The notes: generated from the sequence alone by a model not told the origin. 43,227 bases of DNA from Halomarina rubra (GCF_023699475.1 NZ_JALXFV010000004.1:1-43227); one strand, 5' to 3'. Counted from the first letter of the stretch, positions 24,214 through 32,199 are shown. A program made the numbers and translations.

Positions 24214-24633
24214 ATGCGCCCCCGCTACGACGCCGGTTACGGGCTGTTCTTGCTCGTCCTCTCGGTCGGTTTCCTCGTCCTGTTCGACGTCCCCCTCGAC
24301 CCGACGGCGTGGTCGAACGCCACCGAGGGCCGCGTCGCGCTCGCCGGGATGGCCCTGATGTTCGCGGCCGGAGTGTCGGGGCTCGTCGCCGCACGCCGTC
24401 CACACGGTATCGTCGCGGGCCGTCGAATCGACCACCTCACGTTCCGCGGCGTCTCGACGCTGTTGCTCGGCGTCGCGATGCTGCTGCTCGGTGGCTTCTC
24501 CCTCGCCGGGAGCGACCTGTCCGGCCTCCTCAACGTCGCTATCGGCGCGTTCTTGCTCCTCCTCGGGGTCGGGACGATGCAGCGCCGACCGGCGTTCGTC
24601 TCTGCGGGCGACCTCACCGAACGGTCGGCGTAG
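24214..24633 (+). CDS. Small four-helix membrane protein, function unknown
   Basis: A 139-aa protein with four hydrophobic helices at about residues 9-26 (GLFLLVLSVGFLVLFDV), 41-60 (VALAGMALMFAAGVSGLVAA), 82-97 and 104-124 (LLNVAIGAFLLLLGVGTM). The pairs are linked by basic loops (ARRPHGIVAGRR, MQRRPAF), so the ends face the cytoplasm. There is no signal peptide and no catalytic motif. The start is set by the TATA box 27 bp upstream, as the earlier open frame runs through tfb in the wrong phase. It lies between tfb and the CTAG methylase gene but has its own promoter. I recognise no family. Confidence 0.75.
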   Translation: MRPRYDAGYGLFLLVLSVGFLVLFDVPLDPTAWSNATEGRVALAGMALMFAAGVSGLVAARRPHGIVAGRRIDHLTFRGVSTLLLGVAMLLLGGFSLAGSDLSGLLNVAIGAFLLLLGVGTMQRRPAFVSAGDLTERSA

Positions 24634-24645
24634 ACTCCCACGGCC

Positions 24646-24661
24646 CCTTGCGACCGCAAGG
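24646..24661. promoter_or_regulatory. Inverted repeat upstream of zim, operator candidate
   Basis: CCTTGCG-AC-CGCAAGG is a perfect 7+7 palindrome with a 2-bp centre. It ends 29 bp before the ATG at 24691, directly beside the TATA position, where BRE and many archaeal regulators bind. Confidence 0.6.
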
Positions 24662-24663
24662 CA

Positions 24664-24667
24664 CTAG
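24664..24667. promoter_or_regulatory. CTAG site at the TATA position of the CTAG methylase gene
   Basis: CTAG begins exactly 27 bp before the ATG at 24691, in CACTAGGT, the only AT-containing run at the place of the TATA box. CTAG is both rare in the window and the presumed target of the enzyme encoded just downstream. The overlap may be chance. Confidence 0.45.
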
Positions 24668-24690
24668 GTCGTTCACGTCGACCTCCGACC

Positions 24691-25770
24691 ATGCAGACCG
24701 AACACGCGGTCCACGTCGGCGACGCCCGGGACCCGCCGCTCGCAGCGGACGCCGTGGACCTCGTGGTCACCTCGCCGCCGTACCCGATGATCGAGATGTG
24801 GGACGACCTGTTCTGCGAGTTGGACCCCACCGTCCGGGACGCCCTCGACGCGGGCGACGGCGACCGTGCGTTCGACCTGATGCACGACGCGATGGACCCG
24901 GTGTGGGCCGAACTGTCCCGGGTGCTCGCGCCGGGCGGTATCGCCTGTATCAACGTCGGCGACGCCACCCGGACCGTCGAGGAGTTCGCGCTCTACCCGA
25001 ACGGCGCGGAACTCGCGACCCGACTGCGCGCCCACGGCTTCACCCAACTGCCGGGAATCCGCTGGCGCAAACCCACCAACAGCGGCACGAAGTTCATGGG
25101 GTCGGGGATGCTCCCGCCGAACGCCTACCCGACGCTCGAACACGAACAGATTCTCGTGTTCCGTAACGGTGGCCCCCGACGACTCGAACCGAAGGCCGAC
25201 GACCGCTACGAGGCGGCGTACTTCTGGGAGGAGCGCAACGAGTGGTTCTCGGACCTCTGGACGTTCACCGGGACGAGTCAGCGCCTCTCCGAGCAGGCCC
25301 GCGAGCGCTCGGCGGCGTACCCGCTCGAACTCCCGCTCCGACTGGTGCGGATGTTCTCGACGTACGGGGACACGGTGTTCGACCCGTTCTGGGGGACGGG
25401 GACGACGACGCTCGCCGCGATGGTCGCGGGTCGGAACTCGGTCGGCACCGAACTCGACACCGGCCTCGTCGAGGCGTTCGCCGACCGCCTCGCCGACCTC
25501 CCCGAACGGACCCGCGAGCGCGCGACCGACCGGTTGGCCCGCCACGCCACGTTCGCCGCCGAGAACGACACCAACTACGAGGCAGAACACTACGACTTCG
25601 GGGTCGTCACGGCTCAGGAGCGCCGGATTCGGCTGTACGCCGTCGACGGGGTCACGAGCCAGGGGGCTCCCGACTCGCGGGTCGCCGCGACGGCCCCCGA
25701 CGGCGGGACCGACACCGAACCGCCCGCGACCCGGCGGTGGTCCTGCGAGCACACCCCGGTCGAGTTTTGA
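24691..25770 (+). CDS. zim: CTAG-type N4-cytosine DNA methyltransferase (Zim-like), orphan
   Basis: A 359-aa S-adenosylmethionine-dependent enzyme that methylates cytosine N4 in duplex DNA. The catalytic motif IV TSPPYP is at residues 27-32 and the SAM-binding motif I DPFWGTGTT at 231-239; motif IV before motif I is the beta-class order. Ser in TSPPY points to N4-cytosine rather than adenine. I recognise it as the haloarchaeal CTAG methylase (zim; HVO_0794 in Haloferax volcanii, shown by SMRT sequencing to methylate CTAG). As there, it is near aglD and has no restriction endonuclease beside it, so it is an orphan modification enzyme. The target sequence here is inferred from homology. A palindrome and a CTAG lie in its promoter. 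Confidence 0.85.
   Translation: MQTEHAVHVGDARDPPLAADAVDLVVTSPPYPMIEMWDDLFCELDPTVRDALDAGDGDRAFDLMHDAMDPVWAELSRVLAPGGIACINVGDATRTVEEFALYPNGAELATRLRAHGFTQLPGIRWRKPTNSGTKFMGSGMLPPNAYPTLEHEQILVFRNGGPRRLEPKADDRYEAAYFWEERNEWFSDLWTFTGTSQRLSEQARERSAAYPLELPLRLVRMFSTYGDTVFDPFWGTGTTTLAAMVAGRNSVGTELDTGLVEAFADRLADLPERTRERATDRLARHATFAAENDTNYEAEHYDFGVVTAQERRIRLYAVDGVTSQGAPDSRVAATAPDGGTDTEPPATRRWSCEHTPVEF
25763..25770 (+). promoter_or_regulatory. TATA box of aroD, inside the end of zim
   Basis: AGTTTTGA overlaps the last codons and stop of zim and is centred 27 bp before the aroD ATG at 25794. aroD is therefore likely transcribed on its own as well as by read-through. Confidence 0.5.
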
Positions 25771-25793
25771 GGCTCCGTCTCGACGGGCCGAGC

Positions 25794-26474
25794 ATGGACT
25801 TCGAGGGGTTCGTCCTCGCCGCGAGCACCGCCGACCTCACCGAGGAACCCGACGCCCGCGCCCACGCCGACGCCGTCGAGTTCCGGATGGACCGGTCGAG
25901 CGACCCGCTAGCGGCGCTCGACGACTACGACGGCGACCTGCCGCTGCTCGCGACCAACCGCGTCGAGTGGGAGGGCGGCGACGCGCCCGACGACGAGGAC
26001 CGACTGATGGCGCTGGCGGCCGCGGCCGAACACCCGTCGGTCGAGGCCGTCGACGTCGAACTCGCGGCCATCGTCGGGGCGCGCAACGACGACGCCCTCT
26101 GGACGGTCGCCCACGCCCGCGAGCACGACGCGGCGGTGGTGGTGTCCATCCACGACTTCGAGGAGACGCCCGCGAGGAGCGAGTGCGCCCGCCTGCTGGG
26201 CCAGGCCAGGGAGTTCGGCGACGTCGCGAAACTCGCGGTGACCGCCGAGGACCGTTCGGACGTCCTCCGACTGCTCGCGCTGACGAACGCGCAGACCGCG
26301 GCCGGTCACCGGGTCGCGACGATGGCGATGGGCGAGGTGGGCCGCCACTCGCGAGCGGTCGCGCCGGTGTACGGGTCGTGTCTCGGTTTCGCGCCCGTCG
26401 ACCCCGAGCGAGCGACCGCGCCGGGTCAGTACGACCTCGCGACGCTCCGCGAGTTGGTCGACACGCTGCGCTGA
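25794..26474 (+). CDS. aroD: 3-dehydroquinate dehydratase, type I
   Basis: A 226-aa shikimate-pathway enzyme that dehydrates 3-dehydroquinate to 3-dehydroshikimate in the synthesis of aromatic amino acids, through a Schiff base. The catalytic residues are visible: His120 in VSIHDFEETP and Lys146 in DVAKLAVTAED. The N-terminal VEFRMDRS strand with Glu and Arg (about residues 28-35) binds the substrate's carboxylate, and AVAPVYGSCLGFAPV (about 189-203) is the family's last strand-loop, ending in PGQYDL. Length matches the type I family (about 230). Other aro genes are not in the window, so it acts with genes elsewhere. The start is the ATG 27 bp after the TATA box. Confidence 0.92.
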   Translation: MDFEGFVLAASTADLTEEPDARAHADAVEFRMDRSSDPLAALDDYDGDLPLLATNRVEWEGGDAPDDEDRLMALAAAAEHPSVEAVDVELAAIVGARNDDALWTVAHAREHDAAVVVSIHDFEETPARSECARLLGQAREFGDVAKLAVTAEDRSDVLRLLALTNAQTAAGHRVATMAMGEVGRHSRAVAPVYGSCLGFAPVDPERATAPGQYDLATLRELVDTLR

Positions 26475-26601
26475 GTGTCGCGCCGAGATGTCGGAACGCC
26501 GCGGTCAGATTCGGGCGCGCTGAGGGGTCGAGACTGTCGTTCGCGGCGAGTGTGTCACGAACTACACAACGCTCTTGTGTATCGAGAGTCGAGAACGAAC
26601 G

Positions 26602-27027
26602 ATGAGCAGGCGTCGACCGTGGCTCGCGGCCATGCTGGCGTTCGTCTACCCCGGTCTCGGGCACGTCTACCTCCGGGAGTGGCTCCGAGCGCTGCTCTGG
26701 TTTCTCCTGTCGGTCTCGACGTTCTTCTACGTGTTCGACGACGCCGGCCTCGACGCCGAGAGTCTCGGTGCGGCCGTCGACGCCGTCCTCGCCGCCCAGG
26801 AGAGCCTGCCGCTGTGGGCGGTGGCGCTGTTGTACTCGGTGACGCTGTTCAGCATCGTCGACGCCTACTGGCTGGCGAGTCGCGGGGCGGACGCCCCGAC
26901 CGCCCGTGGGACCGCCAGCGGGACGGCGAGCGCGGCCGACGGTGGGTCGACCGACCGCTGTCCCAACTGTCGGCGGACCATCGAGGGCGACTACGACTTC
27001 TGCCCGTGGTGTGCGGCCGAGCGGTGA
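26602..27027 (+). CDS. Membrane protein with C-terminal zinc ribbon
   Basis: A 141-aa protein starting MSRRRPWLAAMLAFVYPGLG. It has hydrophobic helices at about residues 7-22, 31-47 and 73-92, the first ending in the PGLGHVYL turn known from DUF5683/TM2-like small membrane proteins. A low-complexity Ala/Gly/Thr linker (about 95-115) is followed by a zinc ribbon, CPNC at 119-122 and CPWC at 134-137, in the CPNCRRTIEGDYDFCPWCA segment, which must be cytoplasmic if the zinc is to be held. I place the start at 26602, not at the ATG at 26575, which lies in the putative TATA region (TCTTGTGTA). Its job is unknown. Confidence 0.8.
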   Translation: MSRRRPWLAAMLAFVYPGLGHVYLREWLRALLWFLLSVSTFFYVFDDAGLDAESLGAAVDAVLAAQESLPLWAVALLYSVTLFSIVDAYWLASRGADAPTARGTASGTASAADGGSTDRCPNCRRTIEGDYDFCPWCAAER

Positions 27028-27116
27028 GTCGACGGAACGGGTCGACGGTCGAGTGAACCGACGGCCCGACGGCCCGAATCGACCGGTTCGACCGGGTCGG
27101 CGTGTCGGTCGCTCGC

Positions 27117-27857
27117 TTACTGGAACATCCGCAGCGGCTGGGCTTGTGAGCTCTCGTCGCCCTCTGCCTGTTGCATCCGCTCGGCGAGTCGCTCGCGGGC
27201 CTCGCGGATCTCCTCGGCCTGGTCGACTAGGTCGTCGGTGTCGACCTCCACGTCCGCGAGCGGTTCGACGCCGTACTCCAGCACCGACCGGGCGGCCTCG
27301 GGGTCGGGGAACTGCTTGCTGGCCTCGGCGATGAGACCGACGCTCGTGACGCCCTGTTCGCCCGCTTCGGCGAGCAGCGCGCCGGTCGGACCGCTGACGA
27401 GGCCGCCTTCTGCGGGCGGGACGATGCCGGCCTCGTCGAGCAGGGCGTTGCCGTCGCCCGTCGCCACGCCGTAGAGGTCGGGGACGTCGGCGTCTTTCTC
27501 GCTGGGTAGGCCCGAGATGTACAGCGGCGTCACGTCGTTCTCGACGACCCACGAGGTGATGCACTCGGCGAACCCGCCGGCCACCTGTGGGGAGACGGGG
27601 ATGTCGCTCTGGAGGACGAGCAGCGTCCCGTCGTCGTTGACGTAGAGGCGGACCGGCGGGAGTAGGTCCGAAGAGTCCGCCTGGTAGACGGACACCTGCG
27701 GGATGCCGTCGCAGTGGACGGCCGCGTAGTACTCCAGGTCCAGCGAGGAGACGAGATGGTCGGCCGCGATCTTCCCGACGAGACCGAGCCCGGGAAGCCC
27801 CTCGACCATCGCGGGGGCGTCGAGTTCGACGTCCGAGTGGACGGCAATATGTGCCAT
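27117..27857 (-). CDS. Proteasome assembly chaperone (PAC2) family protein
   Basis: A 246-aa soluble protein of the PAC2/COG2047 family, whose eukaryotic and archaeal relatives assist assembly of the 20S proteasome by binding C-terminal tails of alpha subunits. The opening MAHIAVHSDVELDAPAMVEG and the GLPGLGLVGKIAADHLVSSL segment (about 20-39) are typical. The core continues with LYVNDDGTLLVLQSDIPVSP and YISGLPSEK, and TGALLAEAGEQGVTSVGLIA (about 158-177). The tail from about 205 is a charged helix that may form a coiled coil, then QPLRMFQ. Regulation: a TATA box (GCGTTAAC on the minus strand) lies 27 bp upstream. Proteasome genes are absent nearby, so the role is inferred from the family. 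Confidence 0.85.
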   Translation of the reverse strand: MAHIAVHSDVELDAPAMVEGLPGLGLVGKIAADHLVSSLDLEYYAAVHCDGIPQVSVYQADSSDLLPPVRLYVNDDGTLLVLQSDIPVSPQVAGGFAECITSWVVENDVTPLYISGLPSEKDADVPDLYGVATGDGNALLDEAGIVPPAEGGLVSGPTGALLAEAGEQGVTSVGLIAEASKQFPDPEAARSVLEYGVEPLADVEVDTDDLVDQAEEIREARERLAERMQQAEGDESSQAQPLRMFQ

Positions 27858-27880
27858 ACCCCGTCATCGGGAGGTGGCGG

Positions 27881-27888
27881 GTTAACGC
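27881..27888 (-). promoter_or_regulatory. TATA box of the PAC2 gene
   Basis: Reads GCGTTAAC on the minus strand, centred 27 bp before the ATG at 27857; predicts a leaderless mRNA. Confidence 0.55.
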
Positions 27889-27964
27889 TATGCCCGTCGG
27901 TGGATGGGGCGTTCGGCCCCCTGCGGATGGAAACGCACAAACGCGGCCACCGGGTACGCGGCGT

Positions 27965-28888
27965 ATGGTGCTGGAGCGCTACGACCCGCTCGTCGACGAC
28001 GCCGCGGCGTTTCGGGCGGCCTGCGACCGCCCGCTGCCCTCCGTCGTTCGGGTCAACACCGTCAAGACCACCGTCGAGCGGGCGATGCGTGCGCTCGACG
28101 AGGACGGCCACGGCTACGAACGGGCCGACTGGCTGCCCGAACTGCTCAGACTCGACTCGGACTCGCCGGGCACGTCGTGGCCCTACTTCCACGGCTGGCT
28201 CTACGGCCAGGAGGAGGTGAGTGCCCTCCCCGCGCTCGTCTGTGACCCACAACCGGGCGAACGCGTCCTCGACCCGTGTGCCGCCCCCGGCTCGAAGACC
28301 ACCCAGCTCGCGGCGATGATGGACGACACGGGGACGCTCGTCGCCAACGACAACAACCTCGGGCGACTCTCCGCGTTGCGGTCGAACGCCGAACGCTGTG
28401 GCGTCACCAACCTCGTCGTCACGAACCAGGACGCCCGCAACCTCTCGCTCAAGCCGTTCACGCCGGCGGGGAGCGACGAGCAACCCCGCTTCGACCGGGC
28501 GCTCGTCGACGTGCCGTGCTCGTGTGAGGGGACCATCCGGAAGAACCCCGACGCCCACGACGACTGGTCGCTCGGCCACGTCCAGCAGATAGCGGGCATC
28601 CAGCGCGAGATCCTCCGGCGGGCCGTCCGGACGACCCGTCCCGGCGGCACCGTCGTCTACTCGACGTGTACGTTCGCCCCCGAGGAGAACGAGGCGGTCC
28701 TCGACGCCGTGCTCGCCGAGGAGTCGTGCGAACTCGTCGCGTTCGACGTCCCGCTCGACACCCGCCCCGGTGTCACCGATTGGAAGGGCGAGGAGTACGA
28801 CCCGAGCGTCGAGTTGGCCCAGCGCGTCTGGCCCCACCTCAACGACACGGGCGGCTTCTTCTGTGCGAAACTGGAGGTGACCGCATGA
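27965..28888 (+). CDS. RsmB/NOP-type (NSUN-like) RNA cytosine-C5 methyltransferase
   Basis: A 307-aa SAM-dependent enzyme that makes m5C in tRNA or rRNA. After an RNA-binding N-terminal region (SVVRVNTVKTTVERAMRAL) the Rossmann domain carries motif I DPCAAPGSKTTQ (103-114), motif IV DVPCSCEGT with Cys185, and motif VI STCTFAPEENE with Cys235, the catalytic pair in this family (nucleophile in VI, release Cys in IV). The start at 27965 follows a CACAAACG element about 25 bp upstream; earlier in-frame codons lie in the PAC2 promoter. Its stop overlaps the next gene's ATG (ATGA), whose product may supply an RNA-binding domain that other family members carry in one chain. The exact target base is unknown. 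Confidence 0.88.
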   Translation: MVLERYDPLVDDAAAFRAACDRPLPSVVRVNTVKTTVERAMRALDEDGHGYERADWLPELLRLDSDSPGTSWPYFHGWLYGQEEVSALPALVCDPQPGERVLDPCAAPGSKTTQLAAMMDDTGTLVANDNNLGRLSALRSNAERCGVTNLVVTNQDARNLSLKPFTPAGSDEQPRFDRALVDVPCSCEGTIRKNPDAHDDWSLGHVQQIAGIQREILRRAVRTTRPGGTVVYSTCTFAPEENEAVLDAVLAEESCELVAFDVPLDTRPGVTDWKGEEYDPSVELAQRVWPHLNDTGGFFCAKLEVTA

Positions 28889-29457
28889 GCGACGGCCCCG
28901 GCGAGGACTTCGCGACGTACGACGAGCGCCGCGACGACGCGGACGGGACGTTCGAGGAGAACCGCAGTCAGGTGTTCGAGCGCCTCCCCGAGACGGCTGC
29001 CGACCGCGAGGTCGAGGGTCGGCCCTCCCGCGAGGCCGTCGTCGACTTCTGGGCCGACCGCTTCGGCGTTCCGCCCGAGACGTTCGACGGCTACACGTTC
29101 TGGGAGAAGGGCGCGGGGAAGCTCTGGGCGTACGCGGGCGACGCCCCCGACGCCATCGACGTCGAGGCGCTCGGGATGGTGTTCCTCAGGGTCCGTCAGG
29201 ACCACTGGAAACCCACCACGGACGCCGTCCAGCGGTTCGCTCGCGATGCGAGCGAGAACGTCGTCCTCCTCGACGACGAGCAGGCCAAGCGGTTCGTCGC
29301 CGGCGAGGACCAGGACCTGAAGTGGGACGGCGACTGGGGCTACCTCGTCGTCAGCCACGACCTCGCGGGTGCGGTCGAACCGCTCGGCGTCGGTCTCTAC
29401 CTCTACGGGGAGCTCCGTTCGCAGGTCCCGAAAGGTCGCAAGCGGGACATCGACTGA
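28885..29457 (+). CDS. Partner of the RNA methyltransferase, PUA-like (possibly DUF7122 family)
   Basis: A 190-aa soluble protein translationally coupled to the NSUN-like methyltransferase by an ATGA overlap. After an acidic 40-residue start it reads VVDFWADRFGVPPETFDGYT (about 52-71), FWEKGAGKLWAYAG, and ends with YLVVSHDLAGAVEPLGVGLY then GELRSQVPKGRKRDID. This resembles the C-terminal RNA-binding domain found fused to RsmF/NSUN-type methyltransferases, where a basic RSQVPKGRKR tail touches RNA, so the pair may be a split enzyme. I recall the family name DUF7122, not checked. No catalytic motif of its own is visible. Confidence 0.75.
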   Translation: MSDGPGEDFATYDERRDDADGTFEENRSQVFERLPETAADREVEGRPSREAVVDFWADRFGVPPETFDGYTFWEKGAGKLWAYAGDAPDAIDVEALGMVFLRVRQDHWKPTTDAVQRFARDASENVVLLDDEQAKRFVAGEDQDLKWDGDWGYLVVSHDLAGAVEPLGVGLYLYGELRSQVPKGRKRDID

Positions 29458-29569
29458 CCGCGCGCGCCACGGTCAGTCCAGTCGTTCGCTCGTGGTGTGC
29501 GCTCGGCGAGCGTCGGGCGACTCCTCTCGGGTCGTTCCTCCCCGCTCGTCTTTCGGAGATTCTCACTCG

Positions 29570-30511
29570 CTAGCGCTCGTCACCCTGTGGCGCGTAGCGA
29601 ACGTGTTCGCCGCGGGTCAGGTACGCCCACCGCTGGCGACCCCGTGCCCCCTCGCGGACCCGCTCGACGCCGGTGAACGCCGGCGGCAGCCCCATCGTCG
29701 CGTAGAACCCCGGCGTGTCCTGCAACTGGTAGTGGAGGTGCGGTTCGGTGGAGTTCCCGGAGTTGCCACACCGCCCGACCTGCTCGCCCACGTCGACGTG
29801 GTCGCCCGGTTCGACCGCGACGCTCCCCTCCTGGAGGTGTGCGAGCAGACTGTACTCCTCGCCGTGGTCGACGACGACGTGGTTGCCTCGGATGTCCCAC
29901 GTCCGCCACTCGGTCCAGCCGGTGCCGGGTTCGGGGTGGTCGCGCTGGCCGTCCTTCGCAGCGACGACGGTGCCGGCGGCGGGCGCGAGGACGGGTTCGC
30001 CGAACGCGAAGTAGTCGTCGAGGAAGACGCCGTCCCCGATGTGGGTCCGTCCACGCTCGTCGGTGACGAGGAAGTCGTAGGCGTAGCGCTGGGCGAGTAG
30101 GCCCCACGAGTGGCTGGTCGCCTTCGTGACGCCGCCGTTGACGACGGTCCACTCGCCCTCGAACGGCGGGCGGAGCGCGGCGGTCTGGTCGAACGACTCC
30201 GGCGTCGGTGGCGAGCCTCGATACCGGACGAACGCCACGACAGTGCCGAACAGCTGGGCCACGCTCGCGAGGAAGCCCCACGGCGTCAGCCCGAAGACGA
30301 ACTGCGAGACGAGGAATCGGGCGTTCGTCGCGCGGTCGTACGGCCGCATCCCGTGGTCGCCGTCGTCCGAGCGTACGAGCGGCAGGAAACCCGCGAGGAA
30401 GAACAGTCCGAACAGCTCGAACCACTCCGGGCCCAGTCCGACCGCCGGCAGGAACATCAGGAAGCCGAGGGCGAACAGCCACGTTGCGTCGACCCGGCGC
30501 AGCACGCTCAT
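29570..30511 (-). CDS. Membrane-anchored M23 family metallopeptidase
   Basis: A 313-aa protein with three hydrophobic stretches in the first 95 residues (about 9-28, 31-46 and 68-95) followed by a LytM-type peptidase domain. The zinc ligands are visible: His134 in ATSHSWG and Asp146 in AYDFLV, and the HLH motif in NSTEPHLHYQL (about 258-268); the NHVVVDHGEEYSLLAHLQEG strands (about 205-224) also fit. In bacteria such enzymes cut peptidoglycan peptides; archaea lack murein, so here it may trim a cell-surface protein. This is inference. The stop codon lies in a rare CTAG (29570-29573). Its own promoter is unclear; it is convergent with the methyltransferase partner gene. Confidence 0.85.
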   Translation of the reverse strand: MSVLRRVDATWLFALGFLMFLPAVGLGPEWFELFGLFFLAGFLPLVRSDDGDHGMRPYDRATNARFLVSQFVFGLTPWGFLASVAQLFGTVVAFVRYRGSPPTPESFDQTAALRPPFEGEWTVVNGGVTKATSHSWGLLAQRYAYDFLVTDERGRTHIGDGVFLDDYFAFGEPVLAPAAGTVVAAKDGQRDHPEPGTGWTEWRTWDIRGNHVVVDHGEEYSLLAHLQEGSVAVEPGDHVDVGEQVGRCGNSGNSTEPHLHYQLQDTPGFYATMGLPPAFTGVERVREGARGRQRWAYLTRGEHVRYAPQGDER

Positions 30512-30578
30512 CGCGCCGGGATATGTCCAGGTCGGTGAAGAACCTATCGCGAGACGCGTGTCCCGGCCGTCCCGCCGG

Positions 30579-32078
30579 TCACCGTTCGTGGAGCGTCCCG
30601 CCGCTCAGTCCCTCCCACTCGACGCGGTAGCCCAGTCGAGAGAGCACCGCGCTCGCGTCCGTGATACCCTCCTCGGCCAGCACGGCCTCGGCGTCGGCGA
30701 GCGCCATCCCCGCCTCGACGCGGCCGGCCAGCGCCTCCAGCACCGCGGGGCGAATCAGCGTCCGGCCGACGCGTTCGTGGTCGGGGAACGGCTTGCCCTC
30801 GACGGCGTCCTCGCTGACGCCGTACTCCGCCGCGAGCGCGGCGATGGTCGTCACGTCGGCGTCGGGGCGCACCTCGCCGGGCAACGAGGCGGCGCTCGCG
30901 GCGACCAACTCGTCCTCGTATCGGCGCAGCGCGTCACGCACGTCCTTGACCCGAACGGTGCCGCGGTAGGGGATGGCGCGGTGGTCGAGCGCTTCGAGGT
31001 CCTCGCCGACGCCGAGCGACTCGTCGACGGCGACGAGCAACTCGACGTCCTCCAGGTCGGCCAGTCGCGAGAGCTTCTTCGCGACGTACTCGGGCGTCCA
31101 AAAGCCCATTATCTCGAAGAAGACGCGGAACGGCGCGTGGTCGTAGTCGAACGCGAAGTCGGGGATGACGACGTGTGCGCCGGATTCGAGCGGTTCGGGT
31201 TCGCGCACCAGCGACCAGTCGAGGTCGAGCGACCGAAACCGGGTCGCGAAGTCGGCCTCGACGCCGCTGTCGAAGGCGGGTTCGGCGACGGGGTCGGTGC
31301 CGGGTGGCGAGAGGTCGTCGGCGTCCAGTTCGAGGGTGCGTTCGGTCCCGCGGTCGTCGACGGTCGCGGTGAGTCGCCAGTCGCTCGTCTTCACGAGCGT
31401 CCGCAGCAGGCGGGCGAAGCGCGTCCCGTAGCGTCTGGAGGTCCGGAACAGCGCGTCCGGGCCGGTGACGACGACCTCCCGTCCCGCCTCGGTCCGGCGA
31501 ATCTCGTACATCAGCCGGAGGCGTTTGACCGCCGAGACGAACGCCTTCGGGTCGTTCGTCCGCACCCGGACCTCGGTGGCGTCGAACAGCGCCGTCTGGG
31601 CCAGCGAGAGGTCGTACTGCCGGCGAAGCTCGTCCGGCTCCCAGCGCGCGTCGAACGTCGCGAGCACCTGGCGCTCCTCACGGTCGGCGTACAGCGAGTC
31701 GGAGACGGCGTCGGGGGTCGTCCCCAGTCGCTCGGCGGCGGTCGCCAGCGCCGCCGCCCGGTCGTCGTCGGTGACGACACCCCGTTCGGCGGCGACGCCG
31801 AACACGACGTCACGGGTCCGTTCGGGGTCGACGGCAGCACGGGTCTCGAACGTCGCTTCGCGGTCGAGGAGACTGGCGAACCCGCGGACGAGTTTGAAGT
31901 CGTCGGCCCCGCGTTCGAGGTCGGTGAGCGCGGCCTGCAACTCGGTCCGCGTTCGGCCGACGTGACCCTGGTAGACGCCGAGGACGCGAGCGGCGAGGCG
32001 GACGTCGCCCTCGTCGGTGAACTGCGGCCGGTAGCCACCGCCCCGGCGACTGACCCGGAGGAGGTCCTTCGTCAGCAC
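30579..32078 (-). CDS. bax1: Bax1-like nuclease, XPB-associated (DUF790 family)
   Basis: A 499-aa partner of the archaeal XPB helicase; Bax1 proteins are structure-specific nucleases that cut DNA opened by XPB. The start is the GTG at 32078 giving MLTKDLLRVSRRGGGYRPQF, the canonical start of DUF790 proteins; earlier in-frame codons belong to another context. A TATA-like CTTTCCC lies 27 bp before. The N-terminal 250 residues hold the Cre2/RED-like region (RRQYDLSLAQTALFDATEVR). The nuclease core is at about 315-345: PDFAFDYDHAPFRVFFEIMG followed by FWTPEYVAKKL, with Asp, Glu and Lys of a PD-(D/E)xK site. xpb is upstream on the same strand but separated by a regulator gene, an unusual spacing for this pair. 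Confidence 0.87.
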   Translation of the reverse strand: MLTKDLLRVSRRGGGYRPQFTDEGDVRLAARVLGVYQGHVGRTRTELQAALTDLERGADDFKLVRGFASLLDREATFETRAAVDPERTRDVVFGVAAERGVVTDDDRAAALATAAERLGTTPDAVSDSLYADREERQVLATFDARWEPDELRRQYDLSLAQTALFDATEVRVRTNDPKAFVSAVKRLRLMYEIRRTEAGREVVVTGPDALFRTSRRYGTRFARLLRTLVKTSDWRLTATVDDRGTERTLELDADDLSPPGTDPVAEPAFDSGVEADFATRFRSLDLDWSLVREPEPLESGAHVVIPDFAFDYDHAPFRVFFEIMGFWTPEYVAKKLSRLADLEDVELLVAVDESLGVGEDLEALDHRAIPYRGTVRVKDVRDALRRYEDELVAASAASLPGEVRPDADVTTIAALAAEYGVSEDAVEGKPFPDHERVGRTLIRPAVLEALAGRVEAGMALADAEAVLAEEGITDASAVLSRLGYRVEWEGLSGGTLHER

Positions 32079-32101
32079 GTCGTGTCGTCGGGCGAGCGCC
32101 G

Positions 32102-32108
32102 GGAAAGC
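32102..32108 (-). promoter_or_regulatory. TATA-like element of bax1
   Basis: Reads GCTTTCC on the minus strand, centred 27 bp before the GTG at 32078. It implies that bax1 can be transcribed on its own. Confidence 0.45.
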
Positions 32109-32171
32109 GACTTCGGTCGACCCGACCGCCGCCGAGACGGTCGGTGGCGACTGCTGGGCGGTGGATAGAGT

Positions 32172-32199
32172 GTCGGCCGGAAGGTGGTGGCCGGCCGAC
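32172..32199. other. Hairpin/palindrome between the Bat-like regulator and bax1
   Basis: GTCGGCCGG and its reverse complement CCGGCCGAC flank a 10-nt centre, a perfect 9-bp stem. It lies in the 250-bp gap between 32079 and 32328, which holds no gene. It may end the upstream transcript or be an operator for bax1; no T-run follows. The rest of the gap is AT-richer towards 32280-32330 (TTTTATATA at about 32325), overlapping the regulator's stop. Confidence 0.6.

Noticed and set aside
24691-25770. Restriction-modification system around the methylase
   Set aside because: The neighbours are a small membrane protein and aroD; no endonuclease-like gene is near, so the methylase is treated as an orphan.
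30126-32168. 680-aa open frame on the plus strand
   Set aside because: It is antisense to the M23 peptidase and bax1, whose motifs are clear; its own sequence has no recognisable domain and looks like reverse-strand coding.
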